From the NCBI RefSeq assembly GCF_036017065.1, contig NZ_JAYXHR010000001.1, positions 1,116,001 through 1,180,000 on the forward strand: a stretch of DNA of 64,000 nucleotides, read 5' to 3'. The position numbers were made by a program, and so were the translations under genes. Source of the DNA: Uliginosibacterium sp036017065 (GTDB lineage Bacteria > Pseudomonadota > Gammaproteobacteria > Burkholderiales > Rhodocyclaceae). The notes under the pieces were generated by a model that saw only the letters and a program-made list of their open reading frames with translations, was not told where the DNA came from and did no database searches. Shown in pieces: positions 43,724 to 52,353 of the stretch; positions within the stretch are counted from its first letter, which is position 1, and each line of letters begins with the position of its first letter.

Positions 43724-44092
43724 ATGTCGGCCACCAGCGTTCTCAGCGGCCTGCCGGTCTGGGTGCAGACGGCCCTGCTGCTCACGGCGTCCAATGTGTT
43801 CATGACCTTCGCGTGGTACGGCCACCTGAAGAACCTGGCAGCCAAGCCGTGGATCATCGCGGCCTTCATCTCCTGGGGCATCGCGCTGTTCGAGTACCTG
43901 CTGCAGGTGCCGGCCAACCGCATCGGCGCCACCGAGCTGACGCTGCCGCAACTGAAGATCATGCAGGAGGTCATCACCCTGTCGGTCTTCGTCCCCTTCT
44001 CCGTGTTCTACATGAACCAGCCGATCAAGCTGGACTTCCTGTGGGCGGCCCTGTGTATGCTGGGCGCGGTGTATTTCATCTTCAGAAGCTGA
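43724..44092 (+). CDS. DMT-like DUF486 membrane protein
   Basis: The 122-residue protein has four hydrophobic helices. WYGHLKNLAAKPWIIAAFIS, FEYLLQVPANRIG and VFVPFSVFYMNQPIKLDFLW are the DUF486 pattern. The family belongs to small drug/metabolite-transporter-like membrane proteins of unknown substrate. The start lies five bases after the folK stop, so it is in the folK transcript. Confidence 0.9.
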   Translation: MSATSVLSGLPVWVQTALLLTASNVFMTFAWYGHLKNLAAKPWIIAAFISWGIALFEYLLQVPANRIGATELTLPQLKIMQEVITLSVFVPFSVFYMNQPIKLDFLWAALCMLGAVYFIFRS

Positions 44093-44131
44093 CACGCAGC
44101 AACCGGAAACAGGAAAGCAGGCAGAACCACG

Positions 44132-44770
44132 ATGCTGGAAAAAGCCCGATACATCGTCGTCGAAGGTCCCATCGGCGCCGGCAAGACCTCCCTCGCCCGC
44201 AAGCTCGCAGAGCGCCTGGGCGGCCGCACGCTGATGGAGCAGCCGGAGCTCAACCCCTTCCTTGGCCGCTTCTATGCCGACATGGACCGCTGGGCGATGG
44301 CCACGCAACTGGCCTTCCTGTTCCAGCGCAGCGAGTTGTTGAAACCGCTGCCGCAGCAGTTGCAGGCCGGCGAGCGCGTGGTCAGCGACTTCGTACTCGA
44401 CAAGGAACTGCTGTTCGCCGACCTGAACCTCGGCGAGGACGAGGCCGCGCTGTACCGCCAGGTGCTGATGCAGCTGCAACCCGCGGCACCACGACCCGAC
44501 CTGGTGGTCTACCTGCAGGCGCAACCAGACACGCTGGTGGAGCGCGTCCGCAAGCGTGGCATGGATGCCGAGAAGCGCATCACCGAGGACTACCTGGAGC
44601 GCGTCGCGCGTCGCTACGCCGAGTTCTTCCACCAGTACGACGCCGCGCCGCTGTTCATCGTGAACGCGGAAGAGCTGAACCCGGTGGACCGCGACGAGGA
44701 CTTCGAGCTGCTGTGGAAGCGCCTGATGCAGATGCGCTCCTACCGCGAGTTCTTCGGCTACGCGCAGTGA
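44132..44770 (+). CDS. Deoxynucleoside kinase (dGK/dAK family)
   Basis: The 212-residue cytosolic kinase has the P-loop VEGPIGAGKTSLARKLAER, a following EQPELNPFLGRFYAD with the base-recognition acidic residues, and SDFVLDKELLFADLNL. It phosphorylates deoxyadenosine, deoxyguanosine or related nucleosides for salvage. Its place between folK and panB is conserved in Betaproteobacteria. GAAAGCAGG lies upstream as a possible weak ribosome binding site. Confidence 0.9.
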   Translation: MLEKARYIVVEGPIGAGKTSLARKLAERLGGRTLMEQPELNPFLGRFYADMDRWAMATQLAFLFQRSELLKPLPQQLQAGERVVSDFVLDKELLFADLNLGEDEAALYRQVLMQLQPAAPRPDLVVYLQAQPDTLVERVRKRGMDAEKRITEDYLERVARRYAEFFHQYDAAPLFIVNAEELNPVDRDEDFELLWKRLMQMRSYREFFGYAQ

Positions 44771-44807
44771 CATCCCCGCCGCGCGCGCAGCCCCGTTGGA
44801 GAGTTTC

Positions 44808-45623
44808 ATGAGCTACCTGCAAGACAACAAACCCGTCACCCTGCATGAACTGGCGCGCATGCGTGCCGAGGGCGATCGCATCGCCATGCTGACCTGCTAC
44901 GACGCCAGCTTCGCCACCCTGTGCGAACGCAACGGCGTGGACGTGCTGCTGGTCGGCGATTCGCTGGGCAATGTACTGCAAGGCCAGCGCAGCACCCTGC
45001 CGGTGACGCTGGAACACATGGCCTACCACACCTCCTGCGTGGCACGCGGCGCCAGCAAGCCCTGGCTGATCACCGACATGCCCTTCGGCAGCTACCAGGA
45101 AAGCCGCGAACAGGCGATGCGCAACGCTGCCGTGCTGATGGCGGCCGGTGCGCACATGGTGAAGCTGGAGGGCGGCGAATACATGGCCGAGACGGTGCGC
45201 TTCCTGGTGGAGCGCGGCGTGCCGGTGTGTGCGCACGTCGGCCTCACGCCGCAATCGGTGCACCAGCTCGGTGGCTACCGCGTGCAGGGCAAGACCGAAT
45301 CCGGCGCGGCGCAGATGCTGCGCGACTGCGCCGCGCTGGAAGCCGCCGGCGCGGCACTGATCGTGCTGGAAATGGTGCCCGCCACGCTGGCGAAGCAGGT
45401 CAGCGAAGCCACCACCAGCATGGCCACCATCGGCATCGGTGCCGGCATCGACTGCCATGGCCAGGTGCTGGTGCTGCACGACATGCTGGGCGTGTACCCC
45501 GGCAAGAAGGCCCGCTTCGTGCGCAACTTCATGGACGGCGCGGCCAGCATCGATGCCGCAGTCGCCGGCTATGTCGCGGCGGTGAAGGACCGCAGCTTCC
45601 CGGCCGCCGAACACACCTACTGA
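44808..45623 (+). CDS. panB: 3-methyl-2-oxobutanoate hydroxymethyltransferase
   Basis: The 271-residue enzyme makes ketopantoate from 2-oxoisovalerate and methylene-tetrahydrofolate, the first step of pantothenate synthesis. LTCYDASFATL, LLVGDSLGNVLQG, ITDMPFGSYQ and VKLEGG contain the metal and substrate ligands, and VCAHVGLTPQSV is conserved. The ATG at 44808 follows GGAGA, and TTG 44796 is less likely. panC, which usually follows, is absent. A strong terminator comes directly after. Confidence 0.97.
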   Translation: MSYLQDNKPVTLHELARMRAEGDRIAMLTCYDASFATLCERNGVDVLLVGDSLGNVLQGQRSTLPVTLEHMAYHTSCVARGASKPWLITDMPFGSYQESREQAMRNAAVLMAAGAHMVKLEGGEYMAETVRFLVERGVPVCAHVGLTPQSVHQLGGYRVQGKTESGAAQMLRDCAALEAAGAALIVLEMVPATLAKQVSEATTSMATIGIGAGIDCHGQVLVLHDMLGVYPGKKARFVRNFMDGAASIDAAVAGYVAAVKDRSFPAAEHTY

Positions 45624-45632
45624 CAGAGGATT

Positions 45633-45678
45633 CCTCCAAAGCAGAAAGGCCGCGAATGCGGCCTTTCTGCTTTGGAGG
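45633..45678. terminator. 21-bp perfect-stem bidirectional terminator
   Basis: The arms 45633-45653 and 45658-45678 are perfectly complementary over 21 bases, with a GAAT loop. Internal AAA/TTT blocks mean that a shorter GGCCGC/GCGGCC stem followed by CTTTCTGCTTT can terminate the panB transcript, and the mirror image can terminate the convergent glycosyltransferase transcript. Confidence 0.88.
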
Positions 45679-45689
45679 CAACGCCAGGC

Positions 45690-47447
45690 TCACACCGGAA
45701 CGAGGAAGAACCAGGCGGAACTCACGATGAAACCCGCCAGCAACCAGCAGGCGATGCGACCGCTGCGCACGCACAGCAGCAGGAAGGGCAGCAACATCGG
45801 CATGACGTAGCGGAAATCGTTGCTCGGCGCATACGGAGCCTGCACGCGCAGGGACATGAGGCTGGCGATCGCCAGCACACCAAGCAGGATCAGCGGTGCA
45901 TGGCGATACACCGTGCTGCTGCGACCGGCCAGCGCCTGCCAGCCGCCACGTGCCGCGCCGACCGCTCCCAGCACCAGCAGGGCCAGCAACCCCCAGCCCC
46001 ACATCAGCGCGATGTCGCGCTGAACCGGTGCCGGAAAGTCGAACTCGCCGGACAGGCTGCTGCGCAGCAGGTAGTTCCAGAAATAGCCGCGGCCCGAAGC
46101 GTCTTCATACGCGCGGATCCAGGGCTGGGTCAGGAAGGTGTGCACGTCCATGCCCAGCATGTGCAGGGCATCCACCGGCACCTTCAGCTCCGGGCTCAGC
46201 CAGCCCGCGTTGGACACCAGCCAGCCCGGGGTGAGGCCCTGCAGGTAGTAGTAAACGTTGTCGGCCAGTGACAGGGCCAGCCCGGTCGCGGCGACGAGCG
46301 AGAAGCCGACGAGTTGCCCGAAGGCACGGCCCCGCCGCCCTGCCTGCGGATGCCACACCCGCCACAGCAGCAACAGGCCACCTGCCGCGACCAGCACGAT
46401 GGCATTGGTCTTGGCGAGCAGGCCCAGCGCCGTGAGCACCGCGAAGGCCCACAGGTCACCGCCCTGCTGGCGCCGCCACCAGCGCACCAAGTAGTAGGCA
46501 GCCGCGCCGGCAATCGCGTAGTAGGCCGCGTCGTTGCTGAGGCGCACGCTGTGCAGGATGCCAGCGGGCCATGCCGCGATGGCTGCCGTCGCCAGCAGCG
46601 CAAGACCGGCGCGGTCGCGCAGCATCATGTTGAGCACCCCGGCCGAGCCGGCCAGGAACACCAGCCACAGCGCGAGCGACAGTGCCTGCAAGGTCTCCGG
46701 CGCCGGGATGCCGAAGCACGCGGCCCACTTCCAGGCCAGCGCACCGACGATGTAGTACAGCGGGGGGTGGTAGTAGGTCCAGCCGGCATTGGGCGCCGGT
46801 AGTGCCAGGTGCGTGGCCACCCATTCGACATAACCGATGTGACCCTGGATGCCGATGGTGTCGTGCGCCCGCTCGAACCACGAGGTGTCGGCCCAGTACG
46901 CCAGCAAGGGCACCAGGGCCAGCACCAGCACCAGCAGTTGCGACGCGCGCAGGCGGAACAGCACGCCCAGGCCGACCAGCAGCGGCAGGAAGGCCGCCGC
47001 CATCGCAATCCAGGCGCCGAGGCCCGGCACCGGCGTGACGTAGAGTCCGCCGCCGCCGCTGTGGTTGGTCAGCTGCAGGACGATGCGGTTCTCGCCCGGC
47101 TCCAGGTACTCCGACAGGTCGATGTGGAAGCCCAGCCAGTAGTTGGTGAGCAACTCCTTCGGAATGTGGTCCAGCGAGACGAAGCGGTCATTCACCCAGA
47201 TGGCGCGCAGCTCGTCGTCCGGCACGATGCGCCAGATTGCCGGCTGGCTGTCGCGCGCCGGCAGTTCGACCAGCAGGCGGCGCGACTCGGCGGGCTCCTC
47301 GAAATTCCACGGCAGCGCCACCTTCTCGCGCTCGCCGTCGGGCAGCAATTCGGCCGCCTGCAGCACCGGGTAGTTGGCGTGCAGCACGGCGGTGACCGCC
47401 AGTGCCGACACCATCGCCAGCAGGATGAAGATCGCCAGCCTGCGCAT
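45690..47447 (-). CDS. GT-C membrane glycosyltransferase with N-terminal beta-sandwich
   Basis: The 585-residue protein begins with a membrane anchor (about 4-22). A periplasmic beta-rich domain (about 25-140, with LLVELPARDSQPAIWRIVPD and LSEYLEPGENRIVLQLTN) resembles a sugar-binding jelly roll. About 11 membrane helices follow. GWTYYHPPLYYIVGALAW and LRLSNDAAYYAIAG resemble polyprenyl-phosphate-sugar-dependent GT-C loops. The start overlaps the stop of the FAD-protein gene by one base. With gtrA it suggests periplasmic glycosylation of a lipid-linked or surface acceptor. Confidence 0.82.
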   Translation of the reverse strand: MRRLAIFILLAMVSALAVTAVLHANYPVLQAAELLPDGEREKVALPWNFEEPAESRRLLVELPARDSQPAIWRIVPDDELRAIWVNDRFVSLDHIPKELLTNYWLGFHIDLSEYLEPGENRIVLQLTNHSGGGGLYVTPVPGLGAWIAMAAAFLPLLVGLGVLFRLRASQLLVLVLALVPLLAYWADTSWFERAHDTIGIQGHIGYVEWVATHLALPAPNAGWTYYHPPLYYIVGALAWKWAACFGIPAPETLQALSLALWLVFLAGSAGVLNMMLRDRAGLALLATAAIAAWPAGILHSVRLSNDAAYYAIAGAAAYYLVRWWRRQQGGDLWAFAVLTALGLLAKTNAIVLVAAGGLLLLWRVWHPQAGRRGRAFGQLVGFSLVAATGLALSLADNVYYYLQGLTPGWLVSNAGWLSPELKVPVDALHMLGMDVHTFLTQPWIRAYEDASGRGYFWNYLLRSSLSGEFDFPAPVQRDIALMWGWGLLALLVLGAVGAARGGWQALAGRSSTVYRHAPLILLGVLAIASLMSLRVQAPYAPSNDFRYVMPMLLPFLLLCVRSGRIACWLLAGFIVSSAWFFLVPV

Positions 47448-49030
47448 CAGCTGGCCTTCTTGGTCTCGTGATACTCACCTTCGGTGTTGACCGACCACAG
47501 CGCCTTGCGCGACAGCGAGGGATCGATCATGCAGCTCACCGCTTCCATCGCGGTCAGCATGGAGTGGTCCTGGTTGTTGTAGCGGTGCTGGCCGTTGCGG
47601 CCCACGCAGAACAGGTTGTCCAGGCGGTCCAGCCAGTCACGCAGGCGGTCGAACTCGGCGTAGGTGCCGAAGTAGGCCGGGTAGGCCTTCTCGATCTTGA
47701 TGCGGCAGGTGTCGAGCACGTCGGCCTTGTCGATGACGCCGATGCTGGCGAGTTCGTTCACCGCGAAGTCGATGAACTGCTGGTCGCTCTGCACCCACAT
47801 GTCGTCGCCTTCGGCACACATGTATTCCAGGCCGATCCACACGGTGTTGGGATCCTTCACCAGGTAGGGCGACCAGTTGTTGAAGATCTGCAGGCGACAC
47901 AGCCGCACTTCGCGCTCCTGGATGTAGATCCAGGTGTCCGGCACGACGTCGTTCACCGTGCGGATGTTCGTTTCATTCTTGATCTTCAGCTTGTTGACCA
48001 GCACGCCAACGGTCATGAAGTCGCGGTACGGCAGGCCTTCGGCGATGGCACGCAGGGCCGGCGGGACTTCCACGCCGCGCACCGCAGTGATGAGATCCTT
48101 GATCGGCATCGAGGACAGGCAGAAGTCGCAGTCGATGCGGGTGCGCACGCCATCCGGTCCTTCGGTGGTGACGGCGACGACGCTGCCCCCTTCGACGTGC
48201 AGCTCGACGACCTTCTGCTGCATGCGGATCTCGCCGCCCTTCTCGCGGATGTCGCCGGCGACGGTTTCCCACAGGTGGCCGGGGCCGAACTTGGGATAGA
48301 AGAACTGCTCGATCAGCGAGGTCTCGGTCTTCTTCTGGCGCAGGTCGGTGTCCTTACCGCCGGGGAGCATCTTCTTCAGTGCCGACAGCACGGCCTTGGA
48401 CAGCGACAGGCCCTTGATGCGCTGTGCGCCCCAGGCAGAGGAAATCTCGCGCGGGTGCGCACCCCACACCTTCTCGGTGTAGTCCTCGAAGAACATGCGG
48501 TACAGCGGCACGCCGAAGCGGTTGACCAGGAAGTCCTCCAGCGACTTCTCGTTCGGGCGCTTCTTGATCTGCGACCAGATGTAGCCGAAGCCGGCCACCA
48601 TGGTGCGGAAGATGCCGAGGTTGAGGATGGTCTGCGCCTTCAGCGAGATGGGGTAGTCGAAGAACTTGCGCAGGTAGTAGATGCGCGAGATGCGCTCGCG
48701 GATCAGCATCAGGCGGTCGGTCTTCTCCGGGTCCGGGCCACCGGCAACGTAGGGCTTGTCGGCGTTCAGCACGATGTCGTCACGGGCCGGTGCGCCCTGC
48801 AGCGGCATCATCTTTCCCCACCAGTCCATCACGGTGTCGCTCTTCGAGAAGAAGCGGTGACCACCGATGTCGATGCGGTTGCCGTTGTGCTGGATGGTGC
48901 AGGAGATGCCGCCGATACGGTCGGTGGTTTCCAGCACGATGGGGTGGATGCCGCTGTTACGGTCGAGCAGTTCGTAGGCAGCGGTCAGGCCGGCAGGGCC
49001 GGCGCCGATGATGACGGCAGTCTTGGACAT
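47447..49030 (-). CDS. FAD-dependent oxidoreductase, UDP-galactopyranose-mutase-like
   Basis: The 527-residue flavoprotein has the dinucleotide-binding start VIIGAGPAGLTAAYELLDR, then GGHRFFSKSDTVMDWW and VWGAHPREISSAWGAQRIKG, and the C-terminal FAD contact CVGRNGQHRYNNQDHSM. This set is typical of NAD(P)/FAD-dependent proteins related to UDP-galactopyranose mutase, found in polysaccharide loci. The reaction may be sugar ring isomerisation or oxidation. No signal peptide is seen. It is the middle gene of gtrA-oxidoreductase-GT-C. Confidence 0.85.
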   Translation of the reverse strand: MSKTAVIIGAGPAGLTAAYELLDRNSGIHPIVLETTDRIGGISCTIQHNGNRIDIGGHRFFSKSDTVMDWWGKMMPLQGAPARDDIVLNADKPYVAGGPDPEKTDRLMLIRERISRIYYLRKFFDYPISLKAQTILNLGIFRTMVAGFGYIWSQIKKRPNEKSLEDFLVNRFGVPLYRMFFEDYTEKVWGAHPREISSAWGAQRIKGLSLSKAVLSALKKMLPGGKDTDLRQKKTETSLIEQFFYPKFGPGHLWETVAGDIREKGGEIRMQQKVVELHVEGGSVVAVTTEGPDGVRTRIDCDFCLSSMPIKDLITAVRGVEVPPALRAIAEGLPYRDFMTVGVLVNKLKIKNETNIRTVNDVVPDTWIYIQEREVRLCRLQIFNNWSPYLVKDPNTVWIGLEYMCAEGDDMWVQSDQQFIDFAVNELASIGVIDKADVLDTCRIKIEKAYPAYFGTYAEFDRLRDWLDRLDNLFCVGRNGQHRYNNQDHSMLTAMEAVSCMIDPSLSRKALWSVNTEGEYHETKKAS

Positions 49031-49071
49031 GGCGATGCGACGAGAGAATCAGCAGAGGTTCTGCGGAGGGT

Positions 49072-49503
49072 TCAGCGGAAGAACACGAACAGCTTGCGCA
49101 GCGTGAAGTTCCACGCCAGCACGAAGCCGGAAACCACGATCTTGGTCAGGAGGGGGTGCAGGTGCAGCTTGTCGACGCCCAGCCACATGCCCAGCAAGGT
49201 GAGGCCGAAGCCGACGATGCCGATCACCGCGAAGACGAGGAAGTCGCGGGCACCGCGCGCCTGCGTGCCGCGCCACACCCAGGTGACGCACAGCGCGAAG
49301 CACACGACCAGCCCGGCCGAGAAGCCGAGCGCCGCTGCCAGCAGATGGTGAGCGCCCAGCGTGAGGGCCAGCGTGAGCACGCCGAAGTCGACCAGGAAGG
49401 CCACTCCGCCAACACCCACGTATTGAATGAATTCCTGCAGCGTCCGCTGCCAGGACTGGGGCAACCAGTCCGGCATGGGGACGAACCTGTCCACTGCCTT
49501 CAC
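49072..49503 (-). CDS. GtrA family flippase-like membrane protein
   Basis: The 143-residue protein uses GTG at 49503, which sits five bases after AGGAGGAGA. The longer frame to 49566 overlaps this signal. Four membrane helices are clear, with the GtrA signature FIQYVGVGGVAFLVDFGVLTL and the ending FTLRKLFVFFR. GtrA-like proteins are thought to move undecaprenyl-phosphate-linked sugars across the inner membrane. It heads the operon with the FAD protein and GT-C transferase. Confidence 0.9.
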   Translation of the reverse strand: MKAVDRFVPMPDWLPQSWQRTLQEFIQYVGVGGVAFLVDFGVLTLALTLGAHHLLAAALGFSAGLVVCFALCVTWVWRGTQARGARDFLVFAVIGIVGFGLTLLGMWLGVDKLHLHPLLTKIVVSGFVLAWNFTLRKLFVFFR

Positions 49504-49735
49504 CTTGTCTCCTCCTGCAGTGCCGGACATGCGTGTGTCCGGCTGTCTTGGTCGGCGCTGCTTCATGGCTGCGCTCGTTATGGGGGGCTGAAAGCCGGAC
49601 GATACTAACCGAAGGAGCCTGACAAACGCTCACCGCAGGGCAGCAAACGCCGGACGGCACGCTACGCGTGTCACGGTGGCGGCGTTAAAATGCGCGCTCC
49701 CCCGCAACACTGCGCCGGCAACGGCCCTCACGATC

Positions 49736-50623
49736 ATGTCCGACATCCATACCGCTCCCGCGCTCAAGGCCGAGATCCTTGCCGAGGCGCTGCCCTACAT
49801 CAAGCGCTTCTACGACAAGACGATCGTCATCAAGTACGGCGGCAATGCCATGACCGACCCGAAGCTGCAGGACTGCTTCGCCCGCGACGTGGTGCTGCTG
49901 AAGCTGGTGGGCATGAACCCGGTGGTGGTGCACGGCGGCGGCCCGCAGATCGACGACCTGCTCAAGCGCGTCGGCAAGCAGGGCCAGTTCATCCAGGGCA
50001 TGCGCGTGACCGACGAGGAGACGATGGACATCGTCGAGATGGTGCTCGGTGGCCAGGTGAACAAGGACATCGTGAACCTGATCAACAAGCACGGCGGCAA
50101 GGCCGTCGGCCTGACCGGGGCGGATGGCGCCTTCATCCGCGCCAAGAAGCTGATGATGCCCAACAAGGACAACCCCGACGAGATGCTGGACATCGGCCAG
50201 GTGGGCGAGATCACCCAGATCGACCCGACCATCATCACCTTCCTGGATTCCGGCGACTTCATCCCGGTCATCGCACCGATCGGCGTGGGCGCCACCGGCG
50301 AGACCTACAACATCAACGCCGACCTGGTGGCCGGCAAGCTCGCCGAAGTGCTGAAGGCCGAGAAGCTGGTGTTGCTGACCAACACCCCGGGCGTGCTCGA
50401 CAAGGAAGGCAAGCTGCTCACCGGCCTGACCCCGCGCAACATCGACGACCTGGTAGCCGACGGCACCCTGTCAGGCGGCATGCTGCCGAAGATCAGCTCC
50501 GCGCTGGACGCCGCGCGTAACGGCGTGCGCTCGGTGCACATCATCGACGGCCGTGTCGAGCATTGCCTGCTGCTGGAGATCCTCACCGATCACGGCGTGG
50601 GAACGATGATCAAGAGCCACTGA
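49736..50623 (+). CDS. argB: N-acetylglutamate kinase
   Basis: The 295-residue cytosolic enzyme phosphorylates N-acetylglutamate, the second step of arginine synthesis. FYDKTIVIKYGGNAM, PVVVHGGGPQI, LTGADGAF and LLTNTPGVLDKEGK are amino-acid-kinase landmarks. It is the classical single-domain form, which argues against a xanthomonad, where ArgB is fused to an acetyltransferase. The ATG at 49736 gives the family N-terminus. A TAAAAT box about 45 bases upstream may be its -10 element. No other arg gene is near. Confidence 0.97.
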   Translation: MSDIHTAPALKAEILAEALPYIKRFYDKTIVIKYGGNAMTDPKLQDCFARDVVLLKLVGMNPVVVHGGGPQIDDLLKRVGKQGQFIQGMRVTDEETMDIVEMVLGGQVNKDIVNLINKHGGKAVGLTGADGAFIRAKKLMMPNKDNPDEMLDIGQVGEITQIDPTIITFLDSGDFIPVIAPIGVGATGETYNINADLVAGKLAEVLKAEKLVLLTNTPGVLDKEGKLLTGLTPRNIDDLVADGTLSGGMLPKISSALDAARNGVRSVHIIDGRVEHCLLLEILTDHGVGTMIKSH

Positions 50624-50665
50624 CGGGAACGGCCGGGGCGCTCTTTCCCGCCCAGGCCGCTGACC

Positions 50666-51628
50666 TCAGGTCGCTGACGTATCCAGCAGCTTGCGTACCG
50701 GCAAGTCGGCCGAGGACCAGTCCCTCGGCCGCTGCAACTTGCCCAGCGCATGCGCCGCGATGCGGTCACGACGTAGCAATGCACGGGCCTCTTCCGGCGC
50801 CTCGTCGAGCCAGGTGGAAACCAGGCCTGCGGCCGTTGCCGGCAGGTCCTGTGGCAAGCGGCGCTGCACGGCAAGGTGATGGCGGACCGCCCTGTTTTCC
50901 AGCGCCCCCTGCCCTTGCCGCAAGACGCGCCTGAACTGGGCGCGCACTTCCCCCCAGCGCCACCAGGGCTTTTCATCGACGACCCAGCTGGCGTCGGGGT
51001 GCACCAGGATGCGCGTGGGATCCCATTCGTGCCGGGCCGGATCCAGTCCGAAACGCAGGCAGGCGGCAAGCGTGGAGTCGGTCCGGTAGAGCCCCAGCGG
51101 CAACCGGTAGGACGCAGCACGCAAGGAGGCCATGACGTCGCCCCGGATGGCGCAGAAGTTGCCGTGGAATCCCCCTTCGGCAAGCATCTGTCTGCGCAGA
51201 CGGCCAGCCGTACGCCCCACGCTCGGAACGCCGCTTCCGCCCAGCGCCCCGGGTTGTTCGCGCATGGCGCTGCCAAGCAGGCGGCAGGCATCCGGATTCA
51301 GGCGCGCGTAGCCATCCACAAAATAAGCGATCTCGCTATCGGGCCAGATGTCCGCCAGGTAGCGATTCCAGGCATGCGCCTTGTCGCCACAGGCGACGCT
51401 CCACACCCTGATCGGCGACGCCGCGGAGTACATCGCCACCTCCCGGCTGCAATACGCGGCAAAGTCTTCTGCAAGGGCTGGATTGCCGTTGATGACAACG
51501 TCCAGCACGGACGAAGCATCCAGCGCGCGCAGCCCGGCATTGGCCGTCGCAACAAGCGTGGGCAGGGATTCGCGCGACGACAGGATGGCAATCGCCGCCT
51601 CCGGCCGAGCGCACATTTGCGCCGACAT
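50666..51628 (-). CDS. Glycosyltransferase, GT-A fold
   Basis: The 320-residue protein has a nucleotide-binding-like start (AAIAILSSRESLPTLVATA) and VLDVVINGNPALAEDF. WPDSEIAYFVDGYARLNPDA takes the place of the DxD region. No membrane helix is evident. The family is a divergent GT2-like transferase and the sugar is unknown. It starts two bases after the TPR gene stop and is the last gene of the hydrolase operon, which suggests a role in the exosortase-linked polysaccharide. Confidence 0.72.
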   Translation of the reverse strand: MSAQMCARPEAAIAILSSRESLPTLVATANAGLRALDASSVLDVVINGNPALAEDFAAYCSREVAMYSAASPIRVWSVACGDKAHAWNRYLADIWPDSEIAYFVDGYARLNPDACRLLGSAMREQPGALGGSGVPSVGRTAGRLRRQMLAEGGFHGNFCAIRGDVMASLRAASYRLPLGLYRTDSTLAACLRFGLDPARHEWDPTRILVHPDASWVVDEKPWWRWGEVRAQFRRVLRQGQGALENRAVRHHLAVQRRLPQDLPATAAGLVSTWLDEAPEEARALLRRDRIAAHALGKLQRPRDWSSADLPVRKLLDTSAT

Positions 51629-51630
51629 GC

Positions 51631-52353
51631 TCAGCGAGGAGCGGGCGCCGAAACCTCGGCCTGCGGGGCTTCAGCCGGGGCCGACGCAGCAACGGGGGCG
51701 GCCGGCACGGGGTCGCGCCACTTGCCGGCACGGGTCAGCGCGTTACGCAGGCCGGGCAGCGGAAAACCCCCTCCATATGCCTTGTGCGCGTAGTCCAGGG
51801 CAAGGTCGTAGCGCTTCAACTGGACGTAGGCCAAGCCAAGGTTGTAGGAGACGTTCGGATTGCTGTCGTCCAGCTCACCCGCGCTTTCCAGATAGGCGAT
51901 CGCCTTGTCGGTGCTGCCGATTTTCAGGAGATGGATGCCGTAGAGCATGCGCGGCATCGGATCGTCGGCGCGGAACTGGATGGCGTGTTCGAAGTAACAC
52001 CGCAACGGCGCACTCGCGCCCTGCGGAATCTGCATCTTGTTGCGCTCGAAGAGTTTCATCATCGACATCAGCGCCCGCGGGCTGTTCGGAAACGCCTTCA
52101 GCGTGTACTCGATGTCACCGCCAAGCCAGCTCCGGTTCCCCTTGATGAGGTTCTCGACTTGCGGTGTGAAGTGGGCGCCCTCGACCAGGCGCTTGTCTGC
52201 GTCATTGGTCGTGCGGTAGTCAAAGGGACCGTGACCGTGTGTCATGCGCGGGCATCCCACGACGAGCTCGTCGACGTTGATCTCGTACGCGGCCGACACG
52301 GGACCAACGTGCCCGCAGGCGAAAACCAAAATACCGATCAGCCACCTGCTCAT
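51631..52353 (-). CDS. Exported TPR-repeat protein
   Basis: The 240-residue precursor starts MSRWLIGILVFACGHVGPVSA, a signal peptide, at 52353 with GGAG upstream. ATGA overlap couples it to the hydrolase 1 gene. Tetratricopeptide-like helices occupy about 120-195 (YGIHLLKIGSTDKAIAYLES, then NVSYNLGLAYVQLKRYDLAL). The C-terminus is Ala/Pro-rich (PAAPVAASAPAEAPQAE). It is likely periplasmic and may scaffold polysaccharide assembly. No PEP-CTERM sorting signal is present. Confidence 0.8.
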   Translation of the reverse strand: MSRWLIGILVFACGHVGPVSAAYEINVDELVVGCPRMTHGHGPFDYRTTNDADKRLVEGAHFTPQVENLIKGNRSWLGGDIEYTLKAFPNSPRALMSMMKLFERNKMQIPQGASAPLRCYFEHAIQFRADDPMPRMLYGIHLLKIGSTDKAIAYLESAGELDDSNPNVSYNLGLAYVQLKRYDLALDYAHKAYGGGFPLPGLRNALTRAGKWRDPVPAAPVAASAPAEAPQAEVSAPAPR

